Shown: positions 1 through 9,976, numbered from the stretch's first letter. The stretch is 64,000 nt of DNA from Burkholderiaceae bacterium (GCA_026125795.1 JAHCKM010000004.1:186001-250000), one strand, 5' to 3'. Numbers and translations: made by a program. Notes: generated from the sequence alone by a model not told the origin.

Positions 1-795
<795 letters not shown>

Positions 796-2838
796 TCAGC
801 GTGCGAGCACCGACCGCACGGTGTCGGCCACGTTGGCCGTGGTGAAACCGAAGTGCTTGAACAGCAGCGGACCGGGTGCGCTCTCGCCGTAGCGATCGAT
901 GCCGACCACCGCGGCGCAGCCGTACTTCCACCAGCCGTCGGTGACGCCGGCCTCCACCGCGACGCGCGGCACGCCGGCCGGCAACACTTGCGTCTTGTAG
1001 GCGGTGTCCTGGCGGTCGAACACCGTGGTCGAAGGCATCGACACCACGCGCACCGCGATGCCGTCGCGCGCCAACTCGGCCTGCGCGTGCAGCGCGAGCT
1101 GCACCTCCGACCCGGTGGCGATGATCACGGCCTGCAGCTTCTTGTTGGCGCCGACTTCGGCCGGCTCGGCGAGCACGTAGGCGCCACGCTCGATCGAATC
1201 CAGCGATGGCTTGGGCGCATACGGCAGGTTCTGCCGCGACAGCAGCAGCGCGGTCGGTCGATTCGCCGCCGCGATCGCCGCGCGCCATGCCACCAGGGTC
1301 TCGGCGGTGTCGGCCGGACGCCAGACGTCGAGGCCGGGGATCAGGCGCAGCGCCGCCGCATGCTCCACGCTCTGGTGCGTGGGGCCGTCTTCGCCGAGGC
1401 CGATCGAATCGTGCGTAAACACGTGGATCACGCGCTGCTTCATCAAGGCGGCCATGCGGATGGCGTTGCGGCTGTAGTCGCTGAACGTCAGGAACGTTCC
1501 ACCGTACGGGATGAAGCCGCGGTGCAAGGCGAGGCCGTTCATCACCGCGGCCATGCCGAACTCGCGCACGCCGTAGTTGATGTGGCGGCCCGGTGAGCCG
1601 TCGTCCGCCACCTTCGGCGCGCCGTCGGCGTTGAAGCGCAGCGCCGGCGTGCTCGAGGTGTTGGTCAGGTTGGAGCCGGTCAGGTCGGCCGAGCCGCCGA
1701 GCAGCTCCGGCAGGGCTTGCGTGAAGACCTCGAGCGCGAGCTGGCTCGCTTTGCGCGTGGCCACGGCTTCAGCCTTGGCATGCGCGCCCTGCAAGGCCTG
1801 GCGCGCCAGCGCGTCGAACGATGGGGGCAGCTCGCCGCCGCAGCGGCGCAGCAGCTCGCCGGCGAGCTCGGGATGCGCCGCGCGATAGGCCGCGAAGCGC
1901 TCGTTCCAGCGCGCCTGTGCGGCGCGCCCGTTGGCGCGCGCGTCCCACAAGTCGGTCGCGGCCTTGGGCAGCTCGAAGGCGCCGTGTCCCCACTGGAGCG
2001 CCTTGCGCGTCGCCGCGACTTCGTCGACGCCCAGCGCCTCGCCGTGCGCCTTGGCGGTGCCGGCACGTGTCGGCGCACCCTTGCCGATAGTGGTGCGGCA
2101 GATGATCAACGTGGGCTGGTGTTGCGCATCGGCCGCCTGGATCAGCGCGCCGTCGACGGCGTCGACGTCGTGTCCGTCTACGGGTCCGACCACGCGCCAG
2201 CCGTAGCCGGCGAATCGCTGGCGCACGTCGTCGGCGTACCAGGGCTTGACCGGGCCGTCGATCGAGATGCCATTGTCGTCGTACAGGGCGACCAGCTTGT
2301 TGAGCTTCCACACGCCGGCGAGCGCGCAGGCCTCATGGCTGATGCCTTCCATCAGACAGCCGTCGCCCACGATCACGTAGGTGCGGTGGTCGACGATGGC
2401 ATGGCCGGGCCGGTTGAACTGCGCCGCCAGCAGCTTCTCGGCCAGCGCCATGCCCACCGCGTTGGCCAGGCCCTGACCGAGCGGGCCGGTGGTGGTCTCC
2501 ACGCCGGGCGTGACACCGACCTCGGGATGCCCCGGCGTTTTGCTGTGCAGTTGGCGGAAGTTGCGCAGCTCCTCGATCGGCAGGTCATATCCGGTGAGAT
2601 GCAGCAGCGCATACAGCAGCATCGAGCCGTGGCCGTTGCTCAGCACGAAACGATCCCGATCGATCCAGGCCGGGTCGCTCGGGTTGTGCTTCAGGTGCCG
2701 TCCCCACAAGGCCACCGCGGCTTCGGCCAAGCCCATCGGCGCACCGGGATGCCCCGAGTTGGCCTGCTGCACGGCGTCCATCGCCAGGGCGCGGATGGCA
2801 TCGGCCATCAAGCGGGTGTCGTCGGATGCAGATGGCAC
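796..2838 (-). CDS. tkt: Transketolase
   Basis: Thiamine-diphosphate enzyme of the pentose phosphate and Calvin-type pathways that moves two-carbon units between sugar phosphates. The 680 residues match the family length. Visible marks are the ThDP motif GDG (158-160), conserved histidines H30, H70 and H104, and PGHPE. I chose a GTG start at 2838 because it yields MPSASDDTRLMADAIRALAM, which resembles the N-terminus of related transketolases; an ATG at 2808 is the alternative and would drop ten residues. The frame stays open upstream to 3324 but that part overlaps the divergent GGDEF gene and does not look like transketolase. A TAGAAT -10-like box sits at 2870-2875 on this strand. gap follows at 36 nt. 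Confidence 0.96.
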   Translation of the reverse strand: MPSASDDTRLMADAIRALAMDAVQQANSGHPGAPMGLAEAAVALWGRHLKHNPSDPAWIDRDRFVLSNGHGSMLLYALLHLTGYDLPIEELRNFRQLHSKTPGHPEVGVTPGVETTTGPLGQGLANAVGMALAEKLLAAQFNRPGHAIVDHRTYVIVGDGCLMEGISHEACALAGVWKLNKLVALYDDNGISIDGPVKPWYADDVRQRFAGYGWRVVGPVDGHDVDAVDGALIQAADAQHQPTLIICRTTIGKGAPTRAGTAKAHGEALGVDEVAATRKALQWGHGAFELPKAATDLWDARANGRAAQARWNERFAAYRAAHPELAGELLRRCGGELPPSFDALARQALQGAHAKAEAVATRKASQLALEVFTQALPELLGGSADLTGSNLTNTSSTPALRFNADGAPKVADDGSPGRHINYGVREFGMAAVMNGLALHRGFIPYGGTFLTFSDYSRNAIRMAALMKQRVIHVFTHDSIGLGEDGPTHQSVEHAAALRLIPGLDVWRPADTAETLVAWRAAIAAANRPTALLLSRQNLPYAPKPSLDSIERGAYVLAEPAEVGANKKLQAVIIATGSEVQLALHAQAELARDGIAVRVVSMPSTTVFDRQDTAYKTQVLPAGVPRVAVEAGVTDGWWKYGCAAVVGIDRYGESAPGPLLFKHFGFTTANVADTVRSVLAR

Positions 2839-2986
2839 GGTGCGGCGCGGGCTGTGGGAGAAAGTGTCAATTCTAGGTGGCCCGCTCGTGCGCAGCCGGC
2901 TCGCGTCGGAACACAATGGTCCAAAGCGGGTGGTCGATTGCGGCCTTTGAGATCGCGCAAATCCGCGCGTGAAGCCGTTGGGGAAC

Positions 2987-4987
2987 ATGGAACACGCAAA
3001 TCTCCGGGCACTGCGCCCGCTGCTGCGCGGCGTGCAACTGGCCGCGGTCCTGTTGGCCGGGCTCGATCTGCTGCTGCTGGCGCTGCGGCTGGCCGGCCTG
3101 CTGCAGCCCGAACAGGCCCTGGGTGCACGCCTGTTCAGCGCAGCGGTGTCGGTGCTGCTGCTGGCGGCGGTGTTGATCACGACGCGCCGCCTCGAGCGCA
3201 GCCTTGCCCGCTCGGAGACCGCCAGCCGACAACAGCAGCAGGTGTTCGACGCGCTGGGGGCCGGCATCGTGTTGTTCGACGCCCAGCACCGCATCGTGCT
3301 GTGCAACGAGAACTTTCGGCGCACCTATGCCCGCCTGGGGGCTGCCGCGCAGCCCGGAGCGACGTACGAGGAACTGCTGCGCGCGCTGGTGGCGGCCGGC
3401 ATGGCCCCGGAGGCGGCGGGCCACGAGCAGGACTGGATCGCGCAGCGGCTGCAGGCGTTCGGACGCGGCGGGCCGGGGCTGATGCGCCAGTTGCCCGACG
3501 GCAGCTGGCGCCGCATCGTCGAACAACGGTTGGCCGACGGGAGCGTGCTGGCCCACATCGTCGACGTGAGCGAGCTGGTGGCCAAGGAGCAAGCACTGGA
3601 CGCCGCGCGCCGCGATGCCGAACGGGCCCGGGCCCGCCTGGCCGGCGCGATCGAGGCGCTGCCGGCGACTTTCGAGCTTTACGACGCCGACGATCGCCTC
3701 GTCATGTGGAACCGCGAACTCGCTCGCGCCTATCCGCACATGGCGCCGCATCTGGGCAAAGGTCTGCGCTTCGAGGAACTGGCGCGCTTGAACCTGGCCG
3801 GCGGCGGGCAGCCCGACTTCGCCGCTCGCCCCGACGACTGGGTGGCGCTGCGCCAGGGCGAGCGGCGCGAAGGCCGCGCACCGTCGCACCTGGTGAACGA
3901 CGGCCACGGTCGCTGGCTGCGCGTGTACGAAACCCGCTTGGCCGATGGCAGCATGGTCGCGATCCGCGTCGACGTCACCGATGTCGAGACGCAGCGGCGC
4001 GCGCTGGACGAGGCCCGTGCGGAACTGCTGCGCTCGCGCCAGCGCCTGGAGGACGCGATCGAGGCCATGCCGGCGGGCTTCGAGCTGTACGACGCCGACG
4101 ACCGCCTCGTCATGGTCAACCGCATGAACCTGCAGATGTACCCGCAGCTTGCCGATCTGGCGACGTCGCGACCGACCTTCGACGAAGTGGTGCGCGCCAA
4201 CGCGGAGCGCGGCGGCCTGCCGCTGGTGCAGTCGCCCGAGGCGCTCGACGCGCATCTGGCGCGGCGGCATGCGGAACGCCGAGCGCCGGGTGACGTGCGG
4301 GTGCACCGCATCGCCGAGGACCGCTGGGTGCGGGTGCACGAGCGGCGCACGCGCGAAGGTGGCATGGTGGCCGTGCGCCTGGACGTCAGCGAACTGATGC
4401 GCCGCGACTCGGAGCTCACGGCATTGAATGCGCAACTCGCGCGCCTCAACAGCGAGCTGTCGGTGCTGTCGCAGACCGATGCGCTCACCGGGCTGGCCAA
4501 TCGCCGGGCCTTCGACCTCCGGCTCGCCGAAGAGGTCTCGCGCGCCGTGCGCCATGGCATGCCGCTGGCATTGCTGCTGGTCGATGTCGACCACTTCAAG
4601 CGCTACAACGACCGGTACGGCCATCCGGCCGGCGACGAGTGCCTGCGCCGGGTGGCCGCGGTGTTGCGCGAGCATGGACGGCGCCCGACCGATCTGGTGG
4701 CACGCATCGGGGGCGAGGAGTTTGCCTTGCTGATGCCCCACGAGGACGTCGCCGGCGCGTTCGCGTCGGCGCAAAGCTGCGTCAGAGCGGTCGACGACGC
4801 CGGCATCCCGCACGACGCGTCGCCGCTGACCGGCTTCGTCACCATCAGCGTCGGGGTCGCCGCGTTGCGCGATGGCGTTTCGGGCGCCGCGGCGTTGCTT
4901 GGCGCAGCCGATGCGGCCCTCTACGCGGCCAAGGAGCGGGGCCGTCACCGTGCGGTGTTGGCCGCGGACGCCGAATCGCCGCACTGA
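2987..4987 (+). CDS. Membrane-anchored PAS-GGDEF diguanylate cyclase
   Basis: Predicted to make cyclic di-GMP from two GTP at the inner membrane. Of 666 residues, the first ~70 carry two hydrophobic segments. Three PAS-like modules follow, starting near residues 82, 220 and 357; the second and third both contain FELYDADDRLVM. The C-terminal GGDEF domain has an intact GGEEF active site (575-579). RPTD (566-569) lies exactly five residues before it, as expected for the product-inhibition I-site, so the enzyme is probably active and feedback controlled. No EAL domain is present. I preferred the ATG at 2987, preceded by GTTGGGGAAC, over an in-frame GTG at 2969. It is divergent from tkt; the signal sensed is unknown. 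Confidence 0.9.
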   Translation: MEHANLRALRPLLRGVQLAAVLLAGLDLLLLALRLAGLLQPEQALGARLFSAAVSVLLLAAVLITTRRLERSLARSETASRQQQQVFDALGAGIVLFDAQHRIVLCNENFRRTYARLGAAAQPGATYEELLRALVAAGMAPEAAGHEQDWIAQRLQAFGRGGPGLMRQLPDGSWRRIVEQRLADGSVLAHIVDVSELVAKEQALDAARRDAERARARLAGAIEALPATFELYDADDRLVMWNRELARAYPHMAPHLGKGLRFEELARLNLAGGGQPDFAARPDDWVALRQGERREGRAPSHLVNDGHGRWLRVYETRLADGSMVAIRVDVTDVETQRRALDEARAELLRSRQRLEDAIEAMPAGFELYDADDRLVMVNRMNLQMYPQLADLATSRPTFDEVVRANAERGGLPLVQSPEALDAHLARRHAERRAPGDVRVHRIAEDRWVRVHERRTREGGMVAVRLDVSELMRRDSELTALNAQLARLNSELSVLSQTDALTGLANRRAFDLRLAEEVSRAVRHGMPLALLLVDVDHFKRYNDRYGHPAGDECLRRVAAVLREHGRRPTDLVARIGGEEFALLMPHEDVAGAFASAQSCVRAVDDAGIPHDASPLTGFVTISVGVAALRDGVSGAAALLGAADAALYAAKERGRHRAVLAADAESPH

Positions 4988-5013
4988 TCGTCCGGTTGAA
5001 ACGGGCGCGCGCA

Positions 5014-5019
5014 TACACT
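5014..5019 (+). promoter_or_regulatory. -10-like box TACACT close to the murU start
   Basis: TACACT ends 10 nt before the ATG at 5030. If used, transcription would start about 4 nt before the start codon, giving an almost leaderless message. A TTGAAA lies at 4996-5001 but with only a 12-bp spacer, so the -35 element is uncertain. Confidence 0.35.
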
Positions 5020-5029
5020 GCGCCCCGCG

Positions 5030-5740
5030 ATGTCCGCCCCCAACCTGAAGGCGCTGATCCTCGCGGCCGGGCGCGGCGTGCGCATGCGGCCGCTGACCGA
5101 TCGCACGCCCAAACCGTTGCTGGTGGTGCGCGGCAAGCCGTTGATCGAGTGGCACCTGCTCGCACTGGCGCGCGCCGGCGTGCATGACGTGGTGATCAAC
5201 ACCGCCTGGCTGGAGGAGCAGTTCCCGGCCGCACTCGGCGACGGTGCCCGTTTCGGGCTGCGCATCAGCTACTCGATGGAAGGGCGCGATCACGGCGGCG
5301 CGCTGGAGACCGCGGGCGGCATCGCCAAGGCGCTGCCTCGACTGGCGGACACCGACGACGATTGTTTCTGGGTGGTGTCGGGCGACGTCTTGCTCGGCGA
5401 CTTCGGGTTCGATGCCGACGCGGCACGCCGTTTTGCGTCGAGCGCACGGTGGGCGCACTTGTGGCTGGCGCCGAACGCGCCGCACCACCCGGGCGGCGAC
5501 TTTGGCATCGACGCGCAAGGCCACGCCGTGTCCGATGCCGCAGAGCGCCGCACCTGGGCCAGCGTTGGTCTGTTCCGGGCCGTGATGTTCAAGGGCGTCG
5601 CGATCGGAACGCGGATGCCGCTGCGGCCGCTGCTGGAACAGGGCATTGCGCAGCGTCTTGTCAGCGCCGAACGCTGGGACGGCGAATGGACCGACGTGGG
5701 CACGCCGGAACGACTGCAGGCGCTCAACGCGGCGAGCTGA
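5030..5740 (+). CDS. murU: N-acetylmuramate alpha-1-phosphate uridylyltransferase (MurU-like)
   Basis: Sugar-1-phosphate nucleotidyltransferase of 236 residues. The N-terminus LILAAGRGVRMRPLTDRTPK is the family signature that binds NTP. WVVSGDVLL carries the metal-binding aspartate, and GEWTDVGTPERLQ closes the fold. Its size and sequence resemble MurU, which makes UDP-MurNAc from MurNAc-1-phosphate in cell-wall recycling and bypasses de novo synthesis. Support comes from an AmgK-like kinase at 51704, which makes MurNAc-1-phosphate; in Pseudomonas amgK and murU are adjacent, here they are ~46 kb apart. Mannose-1-phosphate guanylyltransferase is a less likely alternative. It is convergent with the MarR gene. 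Confidence 0.8.
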   Translation: MSAPNLKALILAAGRGVRMRPLTDRTPKPLLVVRGKPLIEWHLLALARAGVHDVVINTAWLEEQFPAALGDGARFGLRISYSMEGRDHGGALETAGGIAKALPRLADTDDDCFWVVSGDVLLGDFGFDADAARRFASSARWAHLWLAPNAPHHPGGDFGIDAQGHAVSDAAERRTWASVGLFRAVMFKGVAIGTRMPLRPLLEQGIAQRLVSAERWDGEWTDVGTPERLQALNAAS

Positions 5741-5756
5741 AGGGTCGCCTCCGGTC

Positions 5757-6272
5757 TCAGCCCTCGCGCAATGCCTCCAGCGCCTGCCCGACGCGCTGCA
5801 TCGCCGATTCGATGCCGAGCAGTTCGGCGCTGCTGACCTGAGCGGCCATCGCCTGCACCACCTCGGCCTGCGCCGCCATCGTCTTGCGCGCGATCGCCTC
5901 GCCGCTGCGCGTCAGGCGCAGGCGACGCACGCGGGCGTCGGCCGGATCGATCTCGCGCTGCAGCCAGCCGCGCTGCTCGAGCGACACCACCAGCGCACTG
6001 ACATGGCTCTTGGCGGTGAAGCAGCGCGCCGCCAGCGCCTGCTGACTCAGGCCCGGCTCGTTCGCCACGTTGGCCAGCACCTCGTGCTCGGCGATGCGCA
6101 CGCCCAGGGGCGCCAGGCGCAACGCCATCACTTCATCGCACAACAGGTACGTGCGCACCACCGCCAGCCAGGTACGCACCGCATTCGGCTGAGCACCCGC
6201 CGGCACCGGGCGCGGCGTGGCGGCATGCGCGCGCGTGGACAGCGACCGTTTCAGCGGCGTCTTCATGGGCAT
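5757..6272 (-). CDS. MarR-family transcriptional regulator
   Basis: Cytosolic winged-helix DNA-binding protein of 171 residues. The core has the MarR recognition region (GLSQQALAARCFTAKSHVSALV) followed by the wing (RGWLQREIDPADARVRRLRL), the usual MarR layout, with an Ala-rich C-terminal dimerisation helix. A second in-frame ATG lies at 6266. It is divergent from the thioesterase gene at 6332 across 59 bp containing two palindromes that embed the -10 region, so autorepression plus repression of the thioesterase is the natural inference. The ligand is unknown; MarR proteins typically answer to phenolic or acyl compounds. Confidence 0.9.
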   Translation of the reverse strand: MPMKTPLKRSLSTRAHAATPRPVPAGAQPNAVRTWLAVVRTYLLCDEVMALRLAPLGVRIAEHEVLANVANEPGLSQQALAARCFTAKSHVSALVVSLEQRGWLQREIDPADARVRRLRLTRSGEAIARKTMAAQAEVVQAMAAQVSSAELLGIESAMQRVGQALEALREG

Positions 6273-6274
6273 TC

Positions 6275-6318
6275 AATTGGTTCGAGAACGAACTATACTG
6301 TTCGGGATCGAACCAATT
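6275..6318. promoter_or_regulatory. Divergent promoter with two MarR-type palindromes
   Basis: Two copies of GTTCG-N4-CGAAC lie at 6280-6293 and 6300-6313, with centres 20 bp apart (two helical turns). They are nested in an 11-bp perfect inverted repeat, AATTGGTTCGA (6275-6285) and its complement (6308-6318). Between them TATACT (6294-6299) is a good -10 box for the rightward thioesterase gene; on the other strand TATAGT can serve the marR gene. A bound dimer on either site would block RNA polymerase. The operator role is inferred from symmetry and position. Confidence 0.75.
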
Positions 6319-6331
6319 CTAGGCGCTTCCG

Positions 6332-6865
6332 ATGAACCTGTACCTGCGGCTGCTGTGGGCCTTGTTGCGCTGCTGGCGCCTGCCGGCGCTGACACCGCAA
6401 GACACCCTCGAGCGCAGCTTTCGCGTGCTGCCCAACGACCTCGACATCAACGGCCACATGAACAACGGCCGCTACCTGACGGTGATCGACCTGATGCTGA
6501 TCGAGTTCTTCGTGCGCACCGGCTTTGCGCGTGTGATGCTGCGCGAGGGCTGGCGGCCGATGTCCGGCGGCGCGATCATCAGCTACCGCAGGGGCCTGCA
6601 GCCGCTGCAGCGTTATCGCGTGCGTTTTGCGCTGGCCGGCACCGACTCGGCGTGGAACTACATGCGATTTCACTTCCTGCGCGACGACGGCACGCTGTGC
6701 GCCACCGGCTACATGAAAGGCGCCGCGGTCGGACGCGGCGGGTTGGTGGGCAACGACGTCAGTTATGCGCGCCTGGGCGTCGCACACGCTCCTTCACCCC
6801 TGCCCGAGGCGGTGGCGCACTGGCTGGCGGCCGAGCGACGCGCCATGGCCGACGCCACGAGCTGA
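6332..6865 (+). CDS. Hotdog-fold acyl-CoA thioesterase-like protein
   Basis: Protein of 177 residues with the 4HBT hotdog signature LDINGHMNNGRYL, containing the Asn-Gly-His region and the Asp expected in 4-hydroxybenzoyl-CoA/acyl-CoA thioesterases and THEM6-like proteins. The first ~20 residues are hydrophobic (YLRLLWALLRCWRL), so it may be membrane associated. Its start lies 14 nt after the second operator palindrome, so the divergent MarR regulator very likely controls it. The natural substrate, probably a fatty or aromatic acyl-CoA, cannot be read from the sequence. Lipid turnover or detoxification are both possible roles. Confidence 0.8.
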   Translation: MNLYLRLLWALLRCWRLPALTPQDTLERSFRVLPNDLDINGHMNNGRYLTVIDLMLIEFFVRTGFARVMLREGWRPMSGGAIISYRRGLQPLQRYRVRFALAGTDSAWNYMRFHFLRDDGTLCATGYMKGAAVGRGGLVGNDVSYARLGVAHAPSPLPEAVAHWLAAERRAMADATS

Positions 6866-6872
6866 TGCCGCT

Positions 6873-8480
6873 TTAGCGGCGGCGCAACAAGGCCGCCACC
6901 GAGGCCGCGGCGCGCACGCCGTGCGTGTAGGCCTCCTCGAACACCGAGTACGCCGACAGGTCGGCGTGCGCGAACAACACCCGGCCCACGGCGCGGGCGA
7001 GCGCGCCCAGCGCCGGATCGCCGCGCGCACCCGGCACCGGCACTCGCATGGCATGGCCGTAGCGCATCAACTCGATGCGCCGCAGCTTGTGCGGCAGGTC
7101 GGGGTGGGCGACCGCAAGGTCCTCGACCACGCGCCGCGCCCACGGCCGCCAGTCGTCGCGCGCCAGCGCGGCACGCTCGGATTCCGGCAACGCCCAGTAC
7201 GCCGTCAGCACGCTGGCCTGCGCATCCATGCGCAGGCTCTGGTGCTGCGCCGACACGTAGCCGAGCGACGGCGCGCCATAACGCACGTTGTCCCACGCCG
7301 CAGGCGCGCCCTGGGCACGTTCCAGCAGTGGCGCACCGAGATGCATGTTGGCCACCAGCCACGGCGCGTAGCGCGATCGGCCCGCAGCCGCCCGCAGCGC
7401 CGGCATCGGCGTGCGCAGCACGCGCCGCGCCACGAACAACGGCAGTGCCAGCACGACCGCCTTGGCATCGATTCGCACCGCTTGCTGCGTGCGTTCATCG
7501 AGTGCGAGCACCCGCGCGCCGTGGCGATCTTCATCCACTTGCAGCACGGTGTGCGACGCGAGCACGCGTTCTTGTGCGGGCGCGGCGAGCCGCTCGGCGA
7601 GCCAGGCGTTGCCTTCGGGCCAGGTGAACACCGGATCGCGCTCGGGCACGTCATCGCCCGGCGCCGCGAAGCCATGGCGACTCGCGAAGTACTGCAGCCC
7701 GGCCCACGCCGACACGTCGCTCAAGCCGGCACCGTAGTCGTCGCGGCAGGCGTAGTCGAGCCACCACAGCAGCTGCGCGTCGTCGAGCGCATGCTGCCGC
7801 AGCCACGCCGCGAAGGTCTGCGCATCGAGCACGCGGTGACCGTCGGTCCATGCGGCGCGCTGCGTCGGCAGCGCGAACGCACGCTGCGTCGGCAGACCGG
7901 CCGTGAGCGCGCGCCGCACGCGCTCGACCTCCTGCGCGAATGCACGGTACTGCCGCAACGCGGGCGACCCTGGCGCGGCGGGCGGCAGCAGCCCCTCGTG
8001 CCATGCGCCGTCGAAGAACAACCGCTCCTGCGGGCTGTGGCACAGGTGGCGCTCGTCGGCCACCGTTCGCCCGCCCTCGTGGCGCAACAGGCCGAGATCG
8101 AACAGCAGCTCGCGGACCTCGTGCGCATCGGCCCCGGGCACGGGCAGGTAGTGCGCGCCCAGCGGACAGCGCGACGGGCCGAGCGTGTGGCCGCGGCTGT
8201 TGCCGCCCACGTGGTCCTCCATCTCGAGCAGCACGAAGTCATCGATGCCGCTGCGCGCCAGCGCGCGCGCGCAGGCGAGCCCGGCGATGCCGCCGCCGGC
8301 CACGACCACGTCACAGCGCCGCTGCGCCGCCGCGGCGACGACCGTGGGCGCGTGGTCGCGCACGCGGTGGCCGCGTGACAGCGCGGCGCCGATCCAGGCG
8401 CCGTCGTACGTCGTGCGATCGCTGCGGCGGCATCCGGCCAGCGCGCCGACGCCGGCGGCCAGCGCCGCGCGGCGCGTCAC
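6873..8480 (-). CDS. Exported FAD/NAD(P)-binding oxidoreductase (amine-oxidase-like)
   Basis: Flavoprotein of about 535 residues. The start GTG at 8480 overlaps the stop of the upstream spermidine-synthase-like gene as GTGA, so the pair is translationally coupled. The N-terminus TRRAALAAGVGALAGC combines a twin-arginine-like motif with a lipobox (C17), suggesting Tat export of a folded flavoprotein as a lipoprotein. The FAD motif VVVAGGGIAGLACARALA lies near residue 55, followed by EMEDHVGGNSRGH, as in amine oxidases and protoporphyrinogen-oxidase-like enzymes. A C-terminal segment (VLFAHADLSAYSVFEEAYTH) looks like the closing FAD contact. The partner gene suggests a polyamine-like substrate; this is inference. 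Confidence 0.82.
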   Translation of the reverse strand: MTRRAALAAGVGALAGCRRSDRTTYDGAWIGAALSRGHRVRDHAPTVVAAAAQRRCDVVVAGGGIAGLACARALARSGIDDFVLLEMEDHVGGNSRGHTLGPSRCPLGAHYLPVPGADAHEVRELLFDLGLLRHEGGRTVADERHLCHSPQERLFFDGAWHEGLLPPAAPGSPALRQYRAFAQEVERVRRALTAGLPTQRAFALPTQRAAWTDGHRVLDAQTFAAWLRQHALDDAQLLWWLDYACRDDYGAGLSDVSAWAGLQYFASRHGFAAPGDDVPERDPVFTWPEGNAWLAERLAAPAQERVLASHTVLQVDEDRHGARVLALDERTQQAVRIDAKAVVLALPLFVARRVLRTPMPALRAAAGRSRYAPWLVANMHLGAPLLERAQGAPAAWDNVRYGAPSLGYVSAQHQSLRMDAQASVLTAYWALPESERAALARDDWRPWARRVVEDLAVAHPDLPHKLRRIELMRYGHAMRVPVPGARGDPALGALARAVGRVLFAHADLSAYSVFEEAYTHGVRAAASVAALLRRR

Positions 8481-9976
8481 TGATGCGCCTTGCCCCATTC
8501 CTCTTCGTAGGTGTGCACCAGCACCTGATTCGACAACCGATTCGGCTGCGCCGCCACGCGCGCCATGTCGGGCGGAAACTGCAGCAGCGCCGGCAGGCCG
8601 TCGACCGTGAGAAAACGCAGACCCGGCGGCAGCACGCGTGGCGGCGACCAGGGGCGCCGATGCATCAGCACGAAGCCCCATTCGCCGAAGCTCGGCACGT
8701 GCGCGTGGTACGGCGTGGCGCTGAGGCCCACCGCTTCGATCGTGCTGACAACCGTCCAATAGCTGCGCCGCGCCAGCAATGGCGAGGTGGTCTGCACCGC
8801 CGCAAAGCCGCCCGCGGCGAGGTGGCGATCGACGCGTTCGTAGAAGCTGGTGGTGTAGAGCTTGCCGAGCGAGAAGTTGGTCGGATCGGGAAAGTCGATC
8901 ACGATGGCATCGAACATCTCGTCGTTCGAATCGAGCCAGGTGAATGCGTCGGCCTGCACGATCGTCAGCTTGGGGGAGCGCAGCGCGTGGTCGTTGAGGC
9001 GCGCGAGGCCGTCGTGGTCACGGAACAGACGCACGATGTGCGGGTCGAGCTCCACCAGCACGACCCGCTCGACGCCCGGGTGCTTCAGCACCTCTCGCAC
9101 GGCCAGCCCGTCGCCGCCGCCGAGCACCAGCACCTTGCGCGGTGCACCGTGCGCGCCCAGCGCCGGATGCACGAGCGCCTCGTGGTAACGGTACTCGTCG
9201 CGCGAATGGAACTGCAGGTTGCCGTTCAGGTACAGGCGCATGCCGGTGGGGCCCGAGGTGACGACGATGCGCTGGTAGTCGCTCGACTCGCGTACGATCA
9301 CGCCGTCGCCATAGAAGCGGTCCTCGGCCCAGCTGGTGAGCGCATCGGCGCCGAACAGCGCCGCCACCAGCGCCGATACCACCGCCGCACACGCCAGCGC
9401 GTGGCTGCGCCAGCGCAGCAGCTCGGCGCGAAACAGCCACAGCGCCCACAGCGCGACCGCCGCGTTGAGCAGCCCGAACAGCACGCCGGTGCGCACCAGG
9501 CCGAGCTGCGGCACGAGCAGCAGCGGGAACGCCACCGCCACCATCAACGCGCCGAGGTAGTCGAAGGTCAGCACCTGCGACACCAGCTCCTTCAATGCAT
9601 AACGCTCGCGGAACTGGCGCTTCAGGATGCGCATCACCAGCGGGATCTCCAGGCCGACCAGTGTGCCCACCACCAGAACGAGCGCGTACAGCAGCAAGCG
9701 GAACGACGCCCCGGCACCGGCCGGCAACACGCTGTGCGCGGCAAACAGCGCGGCAGGCAACAAGCCGCCGATCAGGCCGACGGCCAGCTCGATGCGCAGG
9801 AACTGCGCCACCAGATCGCGCTCGACATGACGCGACAGCCACGAACCCAGGCCCATCGCGAACAGATAGGTGCCGATGACGGTGGAGAACTGCAGCACCG
9901 AGTCGCCGAGCAGGTAACTCGCCAGGGCGCCGGCGGCCAGCTCGTACACCAGGCCGCAGGCGGCGACGACGAACAC
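8477..9976 (-). CDS. Membrane spermidine-synthase-like protein
   Basis: Fusion of about seven hydrophobic helices (residues ~1-215) with a C-terminal polyamine aminopropyltransferase-like Rossmann domain. That domain carries LVLGGGDGLAVREVL for SAM/dcSAM binding, VVLVELDPHIV and DAIVIDFPDP. Whether it makes polyamines is unknown; no SAM decarboxylase gene is in the window. The start is a problem: GTG at 9976 is the only standard start, but it falls inside the first membrane helix. The same frame is open for 50 more codons to 10127 and reads plausibly (SPAEVALLTS just upstream), without ATG, GTG or TTG; a CTG at 10054 is possible. The true N-terminus is therefore probably longer. Confidence 0.85.
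   Translation of the reverse strand: MFVVAACGLVYELAAGALASYLLGDSVLQFSTVIGTYLFAMGLGSWLSRHVERDLVAQFLRIELAVGLIGGLLPAALFAAHSVLPAGAGASFRLLLYALVLVVGTLVGLEIPLVMRILKRQFRERYALKELVSQVLTFDYLGALMVAVAFPLLLVPQLGLVRTGVLFGLLNAAVALWALWLFRAELLRWRSHALACAAVVSALVAALFGADALTSWAEDRFYGDGVIVRESSDYQRIVVTSGPTGMRLYLNGNLQFHSRDEYRYHEALVHPALGAHGAPRKVLVLGGGDGLAVREVLKHPGVERVVLVELDPHIVRLFRDHDGLARLNDHALRSPKLTIVQADAFTWLDSNDEMFDAIVIDFPDPTNFSLGKLYTTSFYERVDRHLAAGGFAAVQTTSPLLARRSYWTVVSTIEAVGLSATPYHAHVPSFGEWGFVLMHRRPWSPPRVLPPGLRFLTVDGLPALLQFPPDMARVAAQPNRLSNQVLVHTYEEEWGKAHQ

Noticed and set aside
2861-2880. TTGACA on the minus strand as the tkt -35
   Set aside because: No -10 follows at 16-18 bp; the TAGAAT just upstream is a better -10 candidate.
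6300-6318. Reverse-strand GGTTCGATCC resembling a tRNA T-arm
   Set aside because: No cloverleaf can be built around it; it is one arm of the MarR operator palindrome.
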